Part shown: one piece after another, positions 50,416-51,575 of the stretch | Layout of the letters: each line of letters begins with the position of its first letter | Numbering within the stretch: position 1 is the first letter of the stretch | DNA from: Oscillospiraceae bacterium | GTDB taxonomy: Bacteria > Bacillota > Clostridia > Oscillospirales > Ruminococcaceae | Reading direction: 5' to 3' | Assembly (NCBI GenBank): GCA_900768245.1 | Contig: CAAGCE010000130.1 | Location: 1 to 51,575 of the forward strand | Length of the DNA: 51,575 nt | Notes under the pieces: model-generated | Told to the model about the DNA's origin: nothing | Database searches by the model: none | What the model saw: only the letters and a program-made list of their open reading frames with translations | Translations under genes and position numbers: made by a program

Positions 50416-50550
50416 TTATCCACTTCTCTCCTGAAAGCCACGCAAGATCTCTTGCTTCAATTGCTGAAAAGTCGGCAACAATAAACTTATTTCCACTCTG
50501 CGGAACAAAAGCAGGACGAATAAGCTGTGATAAAGTACCTCTGCCCTATC
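50416..50550 (-). pseudogene. Fragment of a phage family A DNA polymerase
   Basis: Reading on the minus strand gives LSQLIRPAFVPQSGNKFIVA, then DFSAIEARDLAWLSGEKW. This is the polymerase motif A region (DFSxIEAR) of phage-encoded DNA polymerase I. A stop codon precedes it and the family sequence ends after GEKW, where the SH3 fragment begins. About 38 codons of a gene of normally 600 or more. In another frame just upstream, DIHPKAFATELTRIIAAKIG reads like part of a further gene. Confidence 0.75.
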
Positions 50551-50609
50551 TTTGCGGCAATAATCCTTGTAAGCTCAGTAGCGAACGCTTTCGGGTGGAT
50601 ATCGATGTA

Positions 50610-50652
50610 AAAACAAGCGCCAAACACAGTTTGAATTCGTGTTTGGCGTTTT
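50610..50652. terminator. Terminator of the SHOCT-protein gene
   Basis: CGCCAAACAC and GTGTTTGGCG form a 10-bp stem with an 11-base loop; TTTTTAATT follows on the plus strand and CTTGTTTTTAC on the minus strand. Confidence 0.85.
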
Positions 50653-50666
50653 TAATTATTATGTAA

Positions 50667-51296
50667 TTATAAACCAAGTAATTGCTTTTTCTTTGCGTCA
50701 AATTCTTCCTGAGTAATTACCCCGTTGTCAAGAAGGTCTTTGTATTTCTTCAATTCATCGGCATCCGACGTATTCTGAACAATGGTCGTTAAGGGTGAAG
50801 GAACTTCCTTGTTAGCTTTTTTACTTTCTTCAATAGCCTTGTTTGCAGCTGTAACAAACGCATCAGCATTCTGAACGCATACGAACTTGATAACTCCCGT
50901 ATTTGATCTTATTCCAAGAGTTTTTCCTCCACGAAACTTGTCCATAAGCGAATTATTTACAAAAAGCGAATCAATCTTCTCAATAGGAAGTCTTAAATCA
51001 GATGTTGAACCAATTACTTTTATTCTGCCGTTTATACCATCGCTTGTTAATTCCAATGAACATTTTGACGGCAACTCCTGATTAAATAATTTCCATGCAA
51101 ACATCGCAATAAACAAGGCCATCAGAACTGCTCCAATGATACAACTCTGAACGGCTGGCAACCCTATAATAATGTTATAATACGCAAAATTTCCCAATAG
51201 CATTGTCAAACTTGCTCCTAATATCAAATACATGATAACCAAATACGCTATTAATGGTTTGCTTTTGATATCTGCTTTAATAATACTGTTCTCCAT
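50667..51296 (-). CDS. Membrane protein with PH-like and C-terminal SHOCT domains
   Basis: A 209-residue protein. Two membrane helices (about 15-38 and 47-68) are followed by a beta-rich region of PH-domain type (CSLELTSDGINGRIKVIGSTSDLRLPIEKIDSLFVN..GIRSNTGVIKFVCVQNADAFV). The end is a SHOCT domain (LKKYKDLLDNGVITQEEFDAKKKQLLGL). SHOCT occurs on many membrane proteins and some phage proteins as an oligomerisation or anchoring tail. Function unknown. AAAGGAG precedes the ATG. Confidence 0.75.
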   Translation of the reverse strand: MENSIIKADIKSKPLIAYLVIMYLILGASLTMLLGNFAYYNIIIGLPAVQSCIIGAVLMALFIAMFAWKLFNQELPSKCSLELTSDGINGRIKVIGSTSDLRLPIEKIDSLFVNNSLMDKFRGGKTLGIRSNTGVIKFVCVQNADAFVTAANKAIEESKKANKEVPSPLTTIVQNTSDADELKKYKDLLDNGVITQEEFDAKKKQLLGL

Positions 51297-51311
51297 AATA
51301 AAACTCCTTTA

Positions 51312-51497
51312 TTATTTTCTGTTTTTTTCTTCAAATCGTTTTTGACAGACCCTGCAGAACCTAACATTCCTTCCGCCATATTTTAAAACTTCATTCTCAG
51401 TCGAAAATAATATTGTCAATATCAAAAACATATACCGGAGTTTTGACGCAGATTTTTTGTATATAATTTCATTGGTGTTCAGTATTATTACGTACAA
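51312..51497 (-). CDS. Doubtful small ORF
   Basis: Up to 61 residues. The last part (YGGRNVRFCRVCQKRFEEKNRK) has a CxxC pair and basic residues and might be the end of a real small protein, with the stop 16 bp before the SHOCT-protein gene. The first half is not protein-like and no ribosome site is clear. Could equally be non-coding. Confidence 0.25.
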   Translation of the reverse strand: MYVIILNTNEIIYKKSASKLRYMFLILTILFSTENEVLKYGGRNVRFCRVCQKRFEEKNRK

Positions 51498-51575
51498 ATT
51501 TTTCCTTTAGAAAATCGGACAAAAAGTGTATATTCCTGCCTATGATACAAAAACTATACTTACAAAATATCAAAT

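Noticed and set aside
1..51575. CRISPR arrays and tRNA or rRNA genes
   Set aside because: No regularly spaced direct repeats with unique spacers, no tRNA cloverleaf and no rRNA segments were seen. The tandem palindromes at 33307-33499 are too few and their spacing differs.

Overview
The window looks like a chromosome segment of a low-to-moderate GC anaerobic Firmicute, most likely Ruminococcus or a close relative in the Oscillospirales/Ruminococcaceae. The case rests on plant-polysaccharide enzymes (GH27, GH44, GH5, an SGNH carbohydrate esterase), solute-binding lipoproteins with Gram-positive-style lipoboxes, strong GGAGG ribosome binding sites, CIRCE/HrcA heat-shock operators and a Tn916-type recombination module. 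This is inference from protein families; no 16S rRNA or tRNA gene is present to test it.

Layout. 1-1090: a non-coding inverted pair of a dispersed, hairpin-rich repeat. 1098-3637 (+): archaeal-type S-adenosylhomocysteinase and a GH27 glycosidase. 3640-6900: htpG (-) under an overlapping pair of CIRCE elements, bracketed by two inverted copies of a MITE-like palindrome, then about 350 bp of unexplained hairpins. 6911-9423: a small membrane protein, a CobW-like GTPase and a Ca2+/cation antiporter controlled by a yybP-ykoY (Mn2+) riboswitch. 9690-16172 (-): diguanylate cyclase, membrane-anchored GH44, and an IT-superfamily transporter paired with a putative 10TM metal exporter. 16415-19357 (+): guaA, a GNAT acetyltransferase and a NimA-like flavoprotein. 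19543-25896 (-): mgtE with a structured leader, hsp20, an extracellular solute-binding lipoprotein, a membrane-anchored surface protein and an HD phosphohydrolase. 26067-28217 (+): NAD salvage pair (nicotinamidase, nicotinate phosphoribosyltransferase). 28299-31320: solute-binding lipoprotein divergent from a GH5 lipoprotein. 31570-36232 (+): O-acetylhomoserine sulfhydrylase preceded by a 10-codon leader peptide ending in Cys-Cys, a third copy of the dispersed repeat, an SGNH esterase and metF. 36406-45132: an AlbA_2 regulator with a symmetric operator, Nudix hydrolase, FtsX/ATPase ABC exporter, a second diguanylate cyclase, a small Cys-rich protein and a low-molecular-weight phosphatase. 45412-51575 (-): AT-rich accessory DNA with a PDDEXK nuclease operon, integrase and two Xis-like proteins, and a scrambled prophage remnant (polymerase fragment, SH3 domain, holin).

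How the parts work together. S-adenosylhomocysteinase, O-acetylhomoserine sulfhydrylase and MetF cover much of the homocysteine/methionine cycle. Glycosidases and solute-binding proteins serve fibre breakdown and oligosaccharide capture. Two GGDEF proteins indicate c-di-GMP signalling. Heat-shock genes share HrcA-type operators, and metal homeostasis genes carry RNA leaders (Mn2+ riboswitch for the antiporter, an undescribed pseudoknot-like leader for mgtE).

The most unusual material is non-coding. There are at least four classes of interspersed repeat, including nine copies of short GC-rich palindromes with an A-rich tail and MITE-like palindromes whose two arms differ between copies in compensating fashion. 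There is also the Cys-Cys leader peptide, the mgtE leader and the structured block at 6330-6680.
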